In this document: positions 10,562-22,896 of the stretch, piece after piece
How the letters are laid out: each line of letters opens with the position of its first letter
Position numbering within the stretch: position 1 is the first letter of the stretch
From: Lojkania enalia
Taxonomy: Eukaryota; Ascomycota; Dothideomycetes; Pleosporales
Direction of reading: 5' to 3'
Length of the DNA: 64,000 nt
NCBI GenBank assembly: GCA_010094045.1
Contig: ML986581.1
Coordinates: forward strand, 806,001-870,000
Notes under the pieces: model-generated
What the model was told of the DNA's origin: nothing
The model's input: the letters and a program-made list of their open reading frames with translations, nothing else
The model's database searches: none
Position numbers and translations under genes: made by a program

Positions 10562-11499
10562 TTAGCAATTCATCCTCCAGAATGTCAGCTGAAATCGACC
10601 TTTGCAATTGGCGCAACTCACCCCGGGATCTTCCTCGAACATCACCTTGTCCATGACCTTTTCAAACGTTTTGGTAACGGTGAATCCTGCCTCGCGAGCA
10701 AGATCAAAAAAGGCTAGGTCCTTCTGCAGAAGCCAGGGCCGGTAGGGCGTAAAGAATACATAGGCTCGAGATGTTGCCGCTTTCTTCAAAGTCATTCGCA
10801 CAGTTTTGATGAGCTTTGCATGCTCAGAATGGTTGAAAAGAAGGTCAGCAAGAATTAAGACGTCGAATGCGCAATCCTGAGGCAAGTGTTGGATTAAGCC
10901 TTCAACTGATGCTCCCCATAGGTAACCCTTATTGATCGGTTAGAGCGGTAAACGCATAGAGTTCGCCAGGAACTCGCCTCTGCTACAATTCTTGGCGGAG
11001 CCGGTAAGAGATTACAGTGAGAGATGTTGAAGCGGAGATTCTCAATGAGATCAACATCCGGATAGTCGGTCACAACAACTTGATGAGCATCATTGAGAGC
11101 ACACACGAGGCTGGGCAGGCCGGCGCCAGCACCAAGCTCAAGGACTGTTTTGGCTTTGATAAGTTCCTCTGCGCGCTCCTCTAAGTAGAGAGAAATTGTT
11201 CGTCCAGCATTCCAAAGGTAGTGTCCCTAGCAATGAATATTAGATGGCAGTTCCCCGAGCGCCGACATCAAGCGCATATAACGTAACAGAGTCAGCAATA
11301 TCGTTTGCTCTTACCAAAGAAAAAAAATATTACAAAATCTCACCCAAAGAGGATTGTGCCCCACCAACCGAACTCTGACTTCGTTCCCTGAGAGGAACTT
11401 GTGAATGGCAAATGTTGGTTCCCTCTCGGGCTGGTAGAAGTCGGCTGGTTCTTCGAAGAGATTGATATTTCCATCTCCGGTGTCTGAATCCGAGGTCAT
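10562..11499 (-). CDS. EFM7: Elongation-factor methyltransferase EFM7-type (NNT1 family)
   Basis: Class I SAM-dependent methyltransferase of the fungal Nnt1/Efm7 group; in yeast Efm7 methylates the N-terminus and Lys of eEF1A. Three exons: 11499-11344, 11226-10978 and 10927-10562, giving 256 residues, close to the yeast length of about 260. Visible features: N-terminal [10 protein letters not shown] and [21 protein letters not shown]-binding motif [14 protein letters not shown] (near residue 80), the acidic loop [13 protein letters not shown], then EGYLWGAS and [15 protein letters not shown]. Intron 1 (11343-11227) is an ordinary GT..AG intron. Intron 2 (10977-10928, 50 nt) starts with GC (GCGAGT) and ends in AG; only this splice restores the family's EGYLWGA motif. 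The upstream GTG at 11520 is not used as start; the ATG at 11499 is. Divergent from the copper regulator. Confidence 0.88.
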
Positions 11500-12725
11500 G
11501 TCAGCTGATAATTGATTCACCGAGTGACGGGGTGTTGGGTGGCGCCCGCCGAGTGTGTTAACCAGAGCTCCGTCAGCGCCAAGGCACTAAGAATAGCACG
11601 TGACACTCGCTTCGGTTTCCAAGCAGGGAAGGCGGCCGCGACTAGCCGCAAAGGAAACCTCTGGCCACTGCGTATGGGATCTACCTGTGGACACACGATG
11701 CGACCGGGGGGCAGCTGGCTGCTCACTATGATCATCTGCACGTTCCTGGGTTCCCGAGCTCGAAAGGCGCTCATCGCCGGGCCTGACGATGTGGCCGGAC
11801 CCTCTGTTAAAGCCTCGACCATAGCTCAATATCTAGACCGCCCTTCGAGCCTGCGTTCTAATACCGCATTCCGCACTATTGCTCGCCTTCGCCCGCCTGC
11901 CGGCCGTCTGAAGCAACCGACGACGATCGTGAATCCTTGGGCGGTTCGAGACGCATAGCGCGGGCGGCCGTCACCCACTCCACCCATGGTGCTTACACTG
12001 GCGCGGCTTAAGTAATAACTTGCTCAGCTTCACGCGCCTTAGTCGCACCGCGAAGACGACCTCCTTCTAAGATCACACGCCGCGGACAACAAGGTCGCCG
12101 CACCCGCACCAGCACCACCCAATCTCACCCTTGAACAAGTCCGCGTTTTGACTGCCCAACACCCACGCCGAGACGTCCTGCTGCGACCCACAACTCGACC
12201 TCCGCCGCCAACCAAACATCCAAAGCCAGCTTCTCTTTACCACCGACCATTGCCGCTCCTCACTACTGGTCCTCGGACCTCTCTGTTTTCGCCCATCGTG
12301 GTGTTGCTGCCGCTCTCCTACCCGGCCGCTGTCTCCCCGGCTACTTTTGTGCAGATTAATCTGCTCTTTCCTGCTCATCTGTTGCGCTGTTTCAGTTTCA
12401 ATCTACTACCCTTCGCCGTCTATCTCCATCCAGTCCTTGCGCGAAACCACTCTTTGACCAGCTCCAAGCACTCATTTCAGCCACACCGGATCATTAAGCG
12501 CACAGGTACAAGCCGTCCGGGGCAGCGCTTACATTGTGCGACGCACGCTGTGCCTCCCCGCAGTGCGTCTCCACGTGCAGAGTACCCGCTCCAGTGCGAT
12601 TGCCATTCTGCTTGTTTCCTTATCCAGACCACAGGGCCCATTGTAGCTCCCCAGCACTAGGCGGTCGAATGATTTCTTCCTATTGATGAGCACATTCCCG
12701 GTCATTGTCTCTCGAAGCCACAAAC
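11500..12725. promoter_or_regulatory. Divergent promoter region, EFM7 / copper regulator
   Basis: About 1.2 kb between head-to-head starts. Roughly 12160-12480 is cytosine/thymine-rich on the plus strand, typical of fungal promoters and 5' UTRs. No gene is recognised. I did not identify a certain copper-response element. Confidence 0.45.
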
Positions 12726-14622
12726 ATGTGGGCCGAAATCAACGGAGAGCGTAAGAAGGTAGCTTGGTAGGCTTTCTGTCTTCTTCTTCTTCTTCTTCTT
12801 CTTCTTCTTCTCCTTCTCGTTCGTCTTTCGACACTTTCCCCGCCTTGAACATCTTCGTATATATTTCGCTCTATCGTTCGGTAGCCTAATTATTATTTAG
12901 TGGTCCCTGCATTCGTGGTCACCGCTCTTCGAAATGCGACCACCGAGACCGTGTCTTAATCGAGGTCCGCAAGCCTGGCCGACCCCTCAGTAGTTGTCCG
13001 CATCCTAGCGGTTCGTGTAGCTGCGAACGGGTGGTCATTAACTATACCATTCCGAAATGTATGCTTCGTCTTTTCTGTAGTGAATGACTTGACTGACAAG
13101 GAGAAAAGCCTCCGAGTGTGCCTGCCCTTCGGACCGCGCTCAACCGCTGACCGCTGTGTCTGGGATCTCTAGTCGAGTGCAGAAGAGTCGGAACCGGAAA
13201 TCGATAAGTAGCCTTACGCCTTCAACAATAGAAAAGGCCATCAGGGCCAGCCAGGAAGTAGACGCCGAGTCGTCCTCCTTGGGCACATCTACCACCCCGA
13301 CCAACCCCTCATTTGCCCCTTCGGATAGGAGTGCAAGCAATGGAGCCTCGCCCCCTTCTAGTGCAAGCTCGACGCCCCGAATCACGTCTTCTGCTTCGCT
13401 TAAGCCGAGCTATCCTTCCGACGCGCAGCTTACCGACACTCAGTCTCAGCCCGTTTCCGATTGCTGCAAACCCAAGACTGTTCGTGAGCAAGAGCCTCGA
13501 CAACAGCAAGGAGGAAGCTGCTGTAGCAATAAGTCAAAAGAGCCCCAAAAACCTGTGCAGACGAAGAAGTCGTGCTATTCAGAACCGAGCCAGCCTGAAC
13601 GGGTTGAACTAGTTAACCAAACACAAGCGAATAATGACCAGAACGCGCGAAATCACGCTCAGTTCCAACAGCACGGTCAGTTGCAGAACCAAGCGCTTGG
13701 TATGGTGAATCCAGGATTCAGTTTCATGTCCAATATGCCCTCAAATCTTCCAGCAAATATGGCAATGCTAATGCCTTTCGGGTTCAACACTCCCATCTAC
13801 AATCACATGGCGCAATTGTACCAACAGTCAGCATCAGTACCAATGCCCCCAATGCCAAACGGGAACGGTCACAATGTCCCGGAACATAATTGCCATTGCG
13901 GAGATTCTTGCAGTTGTTTCGGTTGTGCAGCCCATCCGCACAACGCTACCATGACAGAATATCTCCGATTAATGCATCAATACATGAGCACAGGAGGATT
14001 CGGTGCTATACCTCCACCAACCTATGACCTACCGTCGTATCCTCACCATCCAGGATTTGGGCCGGGAGTGTCCCAGAACCTAGCTTTCAACAATCATTCG
14101 GGTACGGCTAGCTTCACTAATGTAAGCGCCAGCCAAGCCTTATCAGCGAGCGTTGACCCAATAGTCAATGTTGCAAGCTTTCCTCCAAACGTCTCAGGTC
14201 CATGGCCGCAAGAATGCATTCATGCTTCGGCTCGTACTTCCACAATGAGTAACGGACAATCCTGCAATCCCAGCAACATCCATCGCGAGACATCTCCTGA
14301 TAAGAAGCAAGAAGAACCAGCGCCTAGTCCAATTTTCGTCGATAGTCCTAGCGAGGGAAACAATGAAGATACGCCAACGCTCTCGCCTTCGGCATACCTC
14401 TGGCAAGAGCTTGAGCTTCCAGGTTGTACCGATGCCACCGGGACTTGCCAGTGCGGTGACGGCTGCGCATGTGTAGGGTGTCTGACGCATGGTGGCCACA
14501 ACGGCGTTCCTCTAGATGCTCCCGCCACTAGCGATTCGGAGACTTTTACGACTTATATCACTAGCAACGATGGCACCCAGGCGGAATTCGCAACTGACCC
14601 TTTCCTTGATACACCCAACTAA
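12726..14622 (+). CDS. Copper-fist transcription factor, CUF1/GRISEA-like
   Basis: Copper-sensing DNA-binding regulator of about 570 residues. Exons are 12726-12766, 12901-13058 and 13109-14622; the introns are 134 nt (containing a TTC microsatellite) and 50 nt. Joining them yields an N-terminal copper fist: KKVACGPCIRGHRSSKCDH gives C14-x2-C17-x8-C26-x-H28, followed by the R/KGRP-type motif VRKPGRPLSSCPHPSGSC. The rest is Ser/Pro/Gln/Asn-rich. Two matching cysteine clusters of the form CxCx3CxCx2Cx2H occur near residues 326-340 (CHCGDSCSCFGCAAH) and 512-526 (CQCGDGCACVGCLTH), the copper-binding regulatory motif type known from Cuf1 and Mac1. Such factors activate copper uptake genes when copper is scarce. 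The large exon alone would hide the DNA-binding domain. Assignment to the copper-fist family is firm; the exact orthologue is not. Confidence 0.9.
12781..12810. repeat. (TTC)10 microsatellite in intron 1 of the copper regulator
   Basis: Ten perfect TTC units lie just after the first donor site (12767) of the copper-fist gene, lengthening that intron to 134 nt. Confidence 0.9.
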
Positions 14623-16957
14623 ACTATTCTTCGAAAATTTGAGCTGGAGTACCACGTCAGAGCGCATCTGATTTTGTGGGATCAGCAAAGATAGAAGGCG
14701 GATGGTAGTAGAATGGGCGCATTCTAGCCATCATATCGTATTATACCGATGTTATACATGTAGCAAGCGAATGTATAGTGAATGTTCACGACGACCACAC
14801 TCCTGCTAGGCTCTCGATTAGCCTACAATAACCCGATTCGGTCGCATCTTAACAACTACAATCCGGTACTCCGCTATTTATGGCCGACTGACGGCGAGCT
14901 AATGAAGATGTCCCTTAATGGAACATATTCTCATTTTTGTTTTTCTTATGCTAATATCGACACCGATTAGTTGTTACGATCATGATTGCATGCTGCCATT
15001 GCCTTCACTTCATTTTCGGACACGGCGTTTGACCGGGATTGAAAGGAAAAAGTTCTCTGGTGCTTCCATGGATGGGATCTAGCTCATCGATGCTCCAATG
15101 AACTAACTTTTTTTTTTTTCGTGCACTATTCCCTTTTGTACAGTTTGAGAGACGAAAAAGCCGTGGAGGATGAATAGTTACATATAGGAAGGACTTAGTG
15201 CAAGGAAATTTTGCATTCAATAGGCTGGCATGTTCTCTCGAATTAGGATACCCCTAGATCTATCCGGACTGCCATCCAAGCAGTCTGAAATTGATACTTT
15301 AAATATCTTTTTACCACCACTGTCTTCGGATATCTCTCAGCTCGCTCTCCTAGATTTCGGTCCCCTCCCCCATATTTTATAATTGCACCGTCTCCAGTGC
15401 CATCAAGGCACGTAAACCCTTACCACAGCCTATTCCAGACCTGGGGAACCCGCCTCGTGCTTCCTAAACGGGACCACCCGACCGACATACCCGTAACCCC
15501 AGCCCAGCCGCAATCCTTACCTCCGCACGTGTACATTCTGCACAGACCAAGCCTGCCAGTCCTGGATTGATTGGGGCCCATTGGGGACACCCCCTCTGGG
15601 GTAAACGAGGGCAAGGAGCCGGGTCCGGCAGGTTGGTTGGCCAAGCTTTTTATACGGAGACGGGACATTTCTTTTTTTTTTTTTTTTTTTGCTTCATCTC
15701 GACTACGAGTGGCTAGGCTGATGAATTGGGATGATTTATTTCCTTAAAAAAAAATTTTTTTTTTTTTTTTTTTTTTTTAATGCCACAAAGGTGCGCAGGT
15801 GGCAGGTAATGCGGCATCCAACGTTTCCTGGACATCCATGCACAGGTATGGCGTCTAAGCGAGAGGAGGAGGGCGCCGGGGGGTTGGATGCAAATGTGCA
15901 AATGGGAATAATCAGAGTGGATGGGGTTTGCTGTTCGGCTACATCATATCACGGACCCGGATCCGGGGTTCTGGGGAAGCGAGTGGAGGAGAGAAGGCCC
16001 GGTTTCGGGTCGTCGGCTAGTAAAATTGCCCACGTTGGACACTACGGTTTAGGTAATGCTTCGTGCCGCCATCGTAATGGCAATTGTAGGCTCGGTATGT
16101 CCAACCTTGTAATAGGGCTCCTGGCTGGGCAAATGTGGGGAACCAGAGGTGTTCTTCAATCATAGAAGGGAATAGCATGACCCTATGGAAGATGAAAGCA
16201 GAGAGTAGAGGTAAAGCATTTGCATTTTGGATTGCGTGTGAAACAACAGCAAAGTCATGACTAGCAAAATCTTCTAGAGTCCACCATCCGTTACCCATCG
16301 CCAAGTGTTTCCCAGTCCGTCCGCATATCAACCCCCAGCAGACACCCCCAGTAAGCGCCTCGTGACAATTGTCCAAAGAGGGCTTCTATAACTACCGCTG
16401 CTGATTTTTAGTGCCTATCGATTCCTCTAAAACGCCCCATTTCTCATGACACATTCCAACAATCCTGCATGCGATGTAGCACTTGGTAAACTACGTACAG
16501 ATGGTCCGGCTGCAGAACCGATATGGTATGCGAGTCGAAAGAGATGCTAGGCCCCGAACGCCTCGTAGAGTTAAGGAGGCAATGTACATACCCTATTATG
16601 GCATCGAATGTGCGGCTTTTGAAGTGTATGTGCAGGAAAGTAAAAGAGGAGAAAATACTTACAGTTTGGAGTAAAATGTAGAGAACATCCGATATCAATA
16701 TCAGATGTCTTACCAAAAGGAAATGTGAATATAAAATCTTCTTAAAATCCGAACACCTCCAAAAAATTCCGTCGAGATCCATGATTAATAATGAGCTTTC
16801 CACTCGACAGATCCCCTCGACATGATAGAGTATTGGCCAACATCCGTCAAGACAGGGTCATTGTTCTATGAAGGCTGCGCAAGGGAAAATGCCGATAAGT
16901 GAAGTGGATGATATGACAGAAGCTATAGCCATTCGAATATGAGAAGCGGATGGGCAC
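14623..16957. other. Convergent intergenic region with homopolymer tracts
   Basis: 2.3 kb between the 3' ends of the copper regulator (+) and the SUN gene (-). It has a T10 run near 15110, T19 at 15672-15690 and an A9T24 tract at 15746-15778. ORFs here are short, and some owe their length to the homopolymers. No gene or element could be recognised. Confidence 0.55.
15672..15778. repeat. Paired homopolymer tracts (T19 and A9T24)
   Basis: A run of 19 T (15672-15690) and a run of nine A followed by 24 T (15746-15778) flank a 55-bp ordinary sequence. I see no obvious target-site duplication, so a retroposed origin is not supported. Confidence 0.7.
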
Positions 16958-18404
16958 TTAATCTGTGAAAACCAGGGTGAGAACCCCAGACCTGACCGTT
17001 GCCTATAGAAAGGAGTGAGTAAAGGCGTCATAATGCAAGACAAGACTTACTGTGCAGCCCTTGTCCCGACGGCACCCCTTATTATCACAATATTCTCCAG
17101 TAGATGAATTGAACTTGCAGGGATTGATGGTGTCATTTCCCTCAAACGTTATACTGAAGTTGAGTCTATCCTTATCGTTTGTGGGGCGATTCTGGGACAG
17201 CGACATGAAACCCATGTTCATCTTGATATCGTCCCATCCTGCCCCGAAGTTGAGAGGAGCCCAATTTCCGACTGGACTGGAACCATCACTCCAGGTGCAC
17301 GCGTCATGTTCCGGAACGCCTTGGTTGTTGATGTAATATTGTGCTGAAGTAGGCTTATCATCCCAATGATAGTATTGAGCCATGCTAGGAACAGCAAGCT
17401 CGGCTGTTTCGCCTGGCTTGACGGTCAATGGGAGAGTCTCAGACTCCGTTCCTAGCTCTCATAAGTATACAGAAGCATGACACAGTACATTTCTACTGAC
17501 CAGGATAATCAGTGCGACAAATCGAGACTGACTGGGAAAGTTTGTTTTGAACCATGACCTTGCACCTGTCAGTTCCCCTCGCACAAAGAGTTTTTGCTAG
17601 AGATCCTTCTGGCATCTCGAGTTTTCCATCCGCATTGCAGTAGAGGCCACCAACAGACTGTTTTGTCGCGCCCTGCTTCTTTGGCCAAGCCATCTTGAGG
17701 TATGGATTTGGACAATTGTACGAGCAGAAACGTCCGGGAGTGCAACACGAACCATCGTGACATGTTCCATGCGGGATTGTCTCAATATCATCGAAACCTG
17801 CGGCTCCACGCTCATGAGGATCTTGAATACCAGTCCAGCCGCCAAGGCCCTCATGACTAAGGGGAGTCGCGCCATAGCCACGAGGAAACTCGTCACAGGA
17901 GAAATCTCCGCTTGGGAATTCCTTGTCGCAATCAATGCAAAGGCTATTATGATCGCTGGGCGGAGGCGCTGTTGAAGGAACAGGTTCATAATCTTCTACG
18001 GTAGAGCTCGGTGCAATAGCATGTGAAGATGACTCTGGTGGAGCCGGCGCTTGTGTCGGTTCCGTGACATGTTCTAGCTTGGGGCCTGGGTCATGATGCT
18101 CCTCTGACGGGCTTGGGGTTGGCGCAGGAGGAAGGCTAATAGATGTAGAGAGGTTGCCGTCTTCACCCCAGGTGAGCGTACCGTTCGCAATTCCCTGGTG
18201 AACCTCATGCTCAGAGATTTGCTGTCCATTGAGCTCATAAATGATCACAGTCTCCACCGGCCCGGGAACGTAGACGACGGCACCGGTAGGGTGAGGGGCA
18301 CGTTTAGGGGTGCCGCGGCCAACATGATAATGGCCATGATGGCGGGGATGTGCTCGTGCTGATGCCCAGGTGACAGAGAGGAAAAGGAGGGTATGAGTCC
18401 TCAT
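16958..18404 (-). CDS. SUN-family secreted cell-wall protein (Sun4/Sim1/Uth1 type, GH132)
   Basis: Secreted wall protein of about 449 residues. Exons are 18404-17501, 17451-17051 and 17002-16958; introns are 49 and 48 nt with clean GT..AG signals. The N-terminus MRTHTLLFLSVTWASARA is a signal peptide; a Lys-Arg pair near residue 34 (TPKRA) could be a Kex2 site, usual in this family. A Pro/Ser/Thr-rich linker follows (about 110-175), then the conserved SUN domain with many cysteines (CIDCDKEFPSGDFSCDEFPR, GWTGIQD, CCTPGRFCSYNCPNPYLK, ACTWSDGSSPVGNWAPLN, GAGWDDIKMNMGF). Family proteins bind or act on beta-glucans and take part in septation and wall remodelling. The ATG at 18404 is chosen because it starts the signal peptide; upstream in-frame codons look like UTR. 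Confidence 0.92.
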
Positions 18405-20323
18405 ATCGGTGAAGCTCTGTTGCCAAGTGAGCGCCAGACCATACGGGGAAGCCGCGAGGACGCCTTGCGTTGCCGTAACTAGACAGTCAGACAGGGCGAA
18501 CAAGTGCGGACTCACCCGTTGCTCGTCTCTGACAAGACGCTGTCGCCGAAGTCTCCTAGGAGTTAGAGCGTCGCAGGTGGGACAAGGGCCTTTTGTTGTT
18601 CTGTTGTTTGGAATGAGGCAAGGAGCGGTGAATGATAATACAAAAGTCCTAACGAGTGAAATGGAGATAGCGCTCCGGGTCTGCAGGATTGAAAGAAATA
18701 AGGTGAAACTACGGTTGAGTCTTGAATTGGTGTGTCACAGAGTGTACAATGCGCGGAAAGAAGAGAAGAGAGAGGGATGATAGACGTTGGGCATGTTATT
18801 TGCAGCAACCGTCATGAAGGCGCTAACCGAAGACCGCTAGCGGCGCTTTCCGCTTGCCTGCAGTGAAAGAGCAGAGCATGAAAGGCCCTGGCAGAAATGA
18901 GAGGTACATACTGGATGGTCGCGTGGCCCCTTCCTTGACCTCGGGGCTTTGCTGGAGGAAGAGACTCAATAGGCGCCGAAATGCACAGAAGAAAATAATG
19001 CTGATCAACTACATAGGGCAAAGGATATAGAGAAAGACTGGAATATATTCTTGGAGGTGGTTCTAACTTACTCAGGTAACATGCCCGCGCGCCCAACATG
19101 AGAGCATGCCTTCGTAATTACTGTAATGCTTTGTGTCACTGACGTGTTTCCAAATAAATCGCCTCGATATGTCCACCTTGCCCTCTTGAGCGGCAACGAT
19201 GGGACCGAGGCATCGCAAGGACCTGTAAAACACACATTTGGGCGTTTACCGATGACCCTCGCGGTGCAGTTCACACGTACTTCTTCAAGCAACCAATCTG
19301 TCCTCATCCGGCGTTGTAGTACAGATCTGCTATGGCGTACCTGGCGCTAAGCTTGACCAAGGCAGCATTTCCCGCTACGTTATTCTCTGCTGGCATTCCG
19401 AATCTCCGGTATGCGCGTGATGGAATGCAGGTGCTCCGAAGGCGTCCCAAGCACAGAATCTCATGCGCCTAAGTCTGTGGTTTAGCGTGAGTGCCATATT
19501 CACTGACTTTGATCTCGATCTTCCCATTTCGTTTCTTAACTAGCCAGCGACGAGGCTGAGATGAGGAAGGCTTAATGCTGGAGGAGATATTAAGGGGAGT
19601 GCACTCACGGATAAAAGCAATTGCTGCCCGTTGACAAGACTGGCGTTGGTACCTGCTAGCCTTTTTGGATGCCCCGATAACGTTGTCCTACATTTGACGA
19701 AGTCGAGAGAAGGAGCAAGGGACACTCTCGATAGTTCCTGGTGGCTAAGAAGATAAAATGCAAGGCGTGACCGCAATTTCCCTTGCGAAACTCCAATTCC
19801 AAATTAATCATCAATCGCGAAAGTGAGACCGAGTAGTGTGAAGAGTGGGATGGCCACCATGGAAATCGTTGCAGCTAATTTCAAAACCAGACTATGCCTA
19901 TTAACTCCTAGGGTCTTAGACGCGACCTACACCCTAGATACTCCATGGAAGCGCGGGGTTGGGGGTGTGTTAGGAGAGTCGATAACATCGTAAATGGCTC
20001 GAAAGGCCTCTGATTGCGAATATCTGAAAGTGGACACCAAGAGAGGTATGCAATGGATAAACACAACGATTGGAACAATGAAATAGGCTGACCCCCTTTT
20101 CTATCACTAGATATATGTCAATTGAGCATAATGTGAGCCCATGAACTGACTTCATCTTCAATCCCAAACTGGGGAAACAGATGTCCTCCAAACGGTGCAT
20201 GTCAATCAACATGCGCGGCCTTTCTCTCGGTAAGAATAAATCCCAATTGAGGACATGCTACACGCCATTCGCAATTTTCGAATTGGCAGACTCTAGCGGC
20301 AAATTTTATAAGGTACCGCGAAC
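18405..20323. other. Intergenic region, no gene seen
   Basis: 1.9 kb containing the promoter and 5' UTR of the SUN gene and the 3' flank of BZZ1. ORFs of 60-120 codons on both strands have no recognisable content. Confidence 0.5.
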
Positions 20324-22896
20324 TTAGACTTGTTGAATGTAGTTTGCCGGGACACTCCGCACAGACCCATCCTTCTCTACATCAGCCCATCCATCGCCGG
20401 CATCCATATTTATAAGTACGAAACGTTCGCCTTCCGCCATACTATGTTCTGCATCGCTCTGAGCAGCATAGTCGTACATGGCTTCGACGTATTTGAGCTT
20501 CTTTGCTCCACGTTTTGGGGCTACAGCGGGTCCCTTCTTCTTCACTGCAGTAGTGACACTGCCCGATATAGAGGCAGACGATGCTGAATATGTCGAATCT
20601 GGCCGGTTTGATGACGGAGGTGTCGAAGGCAAAACTTCGACATATGATGCTGGAACAAGTCCCTCTTTAAAACCGGCACGGACTTTCATCCAGCCAGAGC
20701 CGTCTGAAAAATGTCAGTGAACGTTCGATGAAGTACATGCAATATGTGGGACTCACCATCAGGCTCAAGAACAGTGATATCTCTCCCTTCGGGAACCGTC
20801 ACCTCACCTTCACCATTTTGTTGGTAGGCGTACAACATTCTCCCTTTTTGCTCGGATGATTTAGAAGAGTCAGCCGTGCTAGGGATATCACTTCCGTCGT
20901 CCTTTATGTACTGCGCAGGAGGCGGCGCTACTATCCGGTTTCTCCGCGGAGCTGGTGCCGCAACTGCCTTCTTCTCGGGGGGTTCTTCCGTTGTTGGCGA
21001 CATGCCTCCTGATATTGATCGATGCGCAGTAGCAGAATACCCAGAGCTCAAAGTGTTCATCGAATTTACGGTGTCACTTCGACTGATTCGAGGTATTTCT
21101 GATTGTGAGTCTGGCGCATTGCCATTTGCCGGAGTAACAATATGTGATGACTTCTGTCGTTCTTCCTTTAACTTTCTCTTCTCTTCTTTGGTCTGTTCTC
21201 CTGGACAATCTGCCGGTACTTTCATCTCGCACTTGCTGTGGCAGGTATACCCGCAGTCTCGACAATCGAACCCTTTCGCAGACAAGCCCCAGATACGGTC
21301 GCCACAAAGATCGCAGTTTGTAGGAATTTTAAATGTCTGCGATTTAAAATTATGGTTTCTTGCACCAATGCTGAGGTCGCCCATAGCTGTTGTAATAGTG
21401 GAGACCTCTACCTCCGCGCTCACCTTTTGTCTTTCCACCTCATGCATGCTCTCTTGAAGTGCAAAGATGGCACGTACAACTTCAACTTCACTTCTCTTGT
21501 CTTTACCTTCGCGGATGTTTTGCCGTACTCTCTTAGCATTCTCCACCTCCTTTCGCCTTTTATCAAGCTCCCGCCGATGATCTGCAAGGGAACTTTTGCT
21601 CTTTAGAAGAATGTTACGTAGATATACCGCTGATAACTCGTCTGTAGCAATATTACCGTCATCTAACCATACAGGACTTGGTTCAAATTGAAAATTTGCG
21701 GGTTCTTGCCATGGACCAGCATTGTGTCTAACAAACATCATGGAATCGAGTAAGGGGTTGTTCCTGGGTATTTCTCCCGAGAGATGCTTTAAGTACTCAG
21801 TACTCCTTGATAGTGTCTGCGTTTCTAATTGTGCAGCCAAGGACCAAATCGAGTTTAATTTGTTGACCCGAGTCTCAGAAAGGTCTTGCAGGCTCTATGT
21901 AGTGCTTAGCGGATATTTCCAAACAATTAGACAAGATAGAATCCTACATCGAGAAGCTCTGGTACATACTCATGATAATACATCCCCTTCTGCTTGTTTG
22001 TCACGTTGATCGCAATAATATAAGTATTCTAGAGAAATTAACATTATGGTCTAAATCGACAATTAGGAGATGTACCTTGACATTTCGCATCTCAACTTGC
22101 TGTTGATCAAATGCATTGCGTGCTTTGCCCTTGCTGTGATCGAATGAGCTGTCAATCTTTTTTCGGCGATTTTCCACCTCCTGGCACACGCTATCGTATT
22201 TTCCTTTCGTTTTCCGAAGATCGGCGTATGTGCTATCCCGCTCCTTTTCCAGCTTCCCGGCATACTCTACATGGTACTTTCGAAGATCCTCATACTGTTG
22301 GGAAACGAGCTTTAGCGGTTCTGCGAGGTTGTTGATAAGAGCAGAAGCAAATTGATCGTGTTCGGATGCTCTGGACTCGAGAGTGTTCAACTGAACGCCC
22401 CAAGTAGTCATAGACGCGCTGAGAACCAAGTTACATGTCAGTGTATTTCTGCCTATGCCTATCTGGATTCCATACCTTTCCAGGGAGCCTGGTGTGACTG
22501 TAGGGGTATCGCCGACGCTCAGACTGCTCGATTTCCGCGACTTCTTTTCGAAATACTTCTTGGCCAACGCGCTCAGTTTAGACGCATAATCCTTCTCTAT
22601 TGCGCTTCGTTCTCGGTAGAATTGTTGTATGTCATCCAGCCAGGCGATTCCGCCGGAGACCTAATGTATCTTGAATTAGTAGGCGAAGCTATGGTCCCGA
22701 GGGCTCGTGGATGAGAGAATCAGAGGACATGTTGTGCATCACAGACGATGATGAGAAAGGTCAGTAACATACCCAGGCATTTACGTTCTTGAAGCCATCC
22801 TGTACGAATCATTCGTGTCAGTCAAGCACCGCGCTTTTGGAGTGTTCTGAATACCTTCAATTCAGCGCCAAATTGGGGAGCAATGTCGACCTCCAT
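20324..22896 (-). CDS. BZZ1: F-BAR / C1 / double-SH3 protein BZZ1
   Basis: Actin-assembly and endocytosis adaptor of about 731 residues that in yeast links membranes to Las17/WASP. Seven exons: 22896-22855, 22799-22773, 22660-22476, 22418-22076, 22028-21948, 21894-20757 and 20703-20324, with all phases consistent. Domains in order: F-BAR (about 1-300; DGFKNVNAW, ALAKKYFEKKSRKSS, SVGDTPTVTPGSLES), a C1 zinc finger (about 407-457; HNFKSQTFKIPTNCDLCG..C..C..HSKCEMKVPADC), a Ser/Pro-rich linker, SH3-1 (about 574-632; GRMLYAYQQNGEGEVTV.. DDGSGWMKVR) and SH3-2 at the C-terminus (KYVEAMYDYAAQSDAEHSM..DGWADV). The second exon is only 27 nt. Domain order and length match the family fully. Divergent from DBP5. 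Confidence 0.94.

Noticed and set aside
13156..14622. Reading the long ORF alone as a complete cysteine-rich protein
   Set aside because: Two upstream exons join in phase and supply the copper fist, so the ORF is only the third exon.
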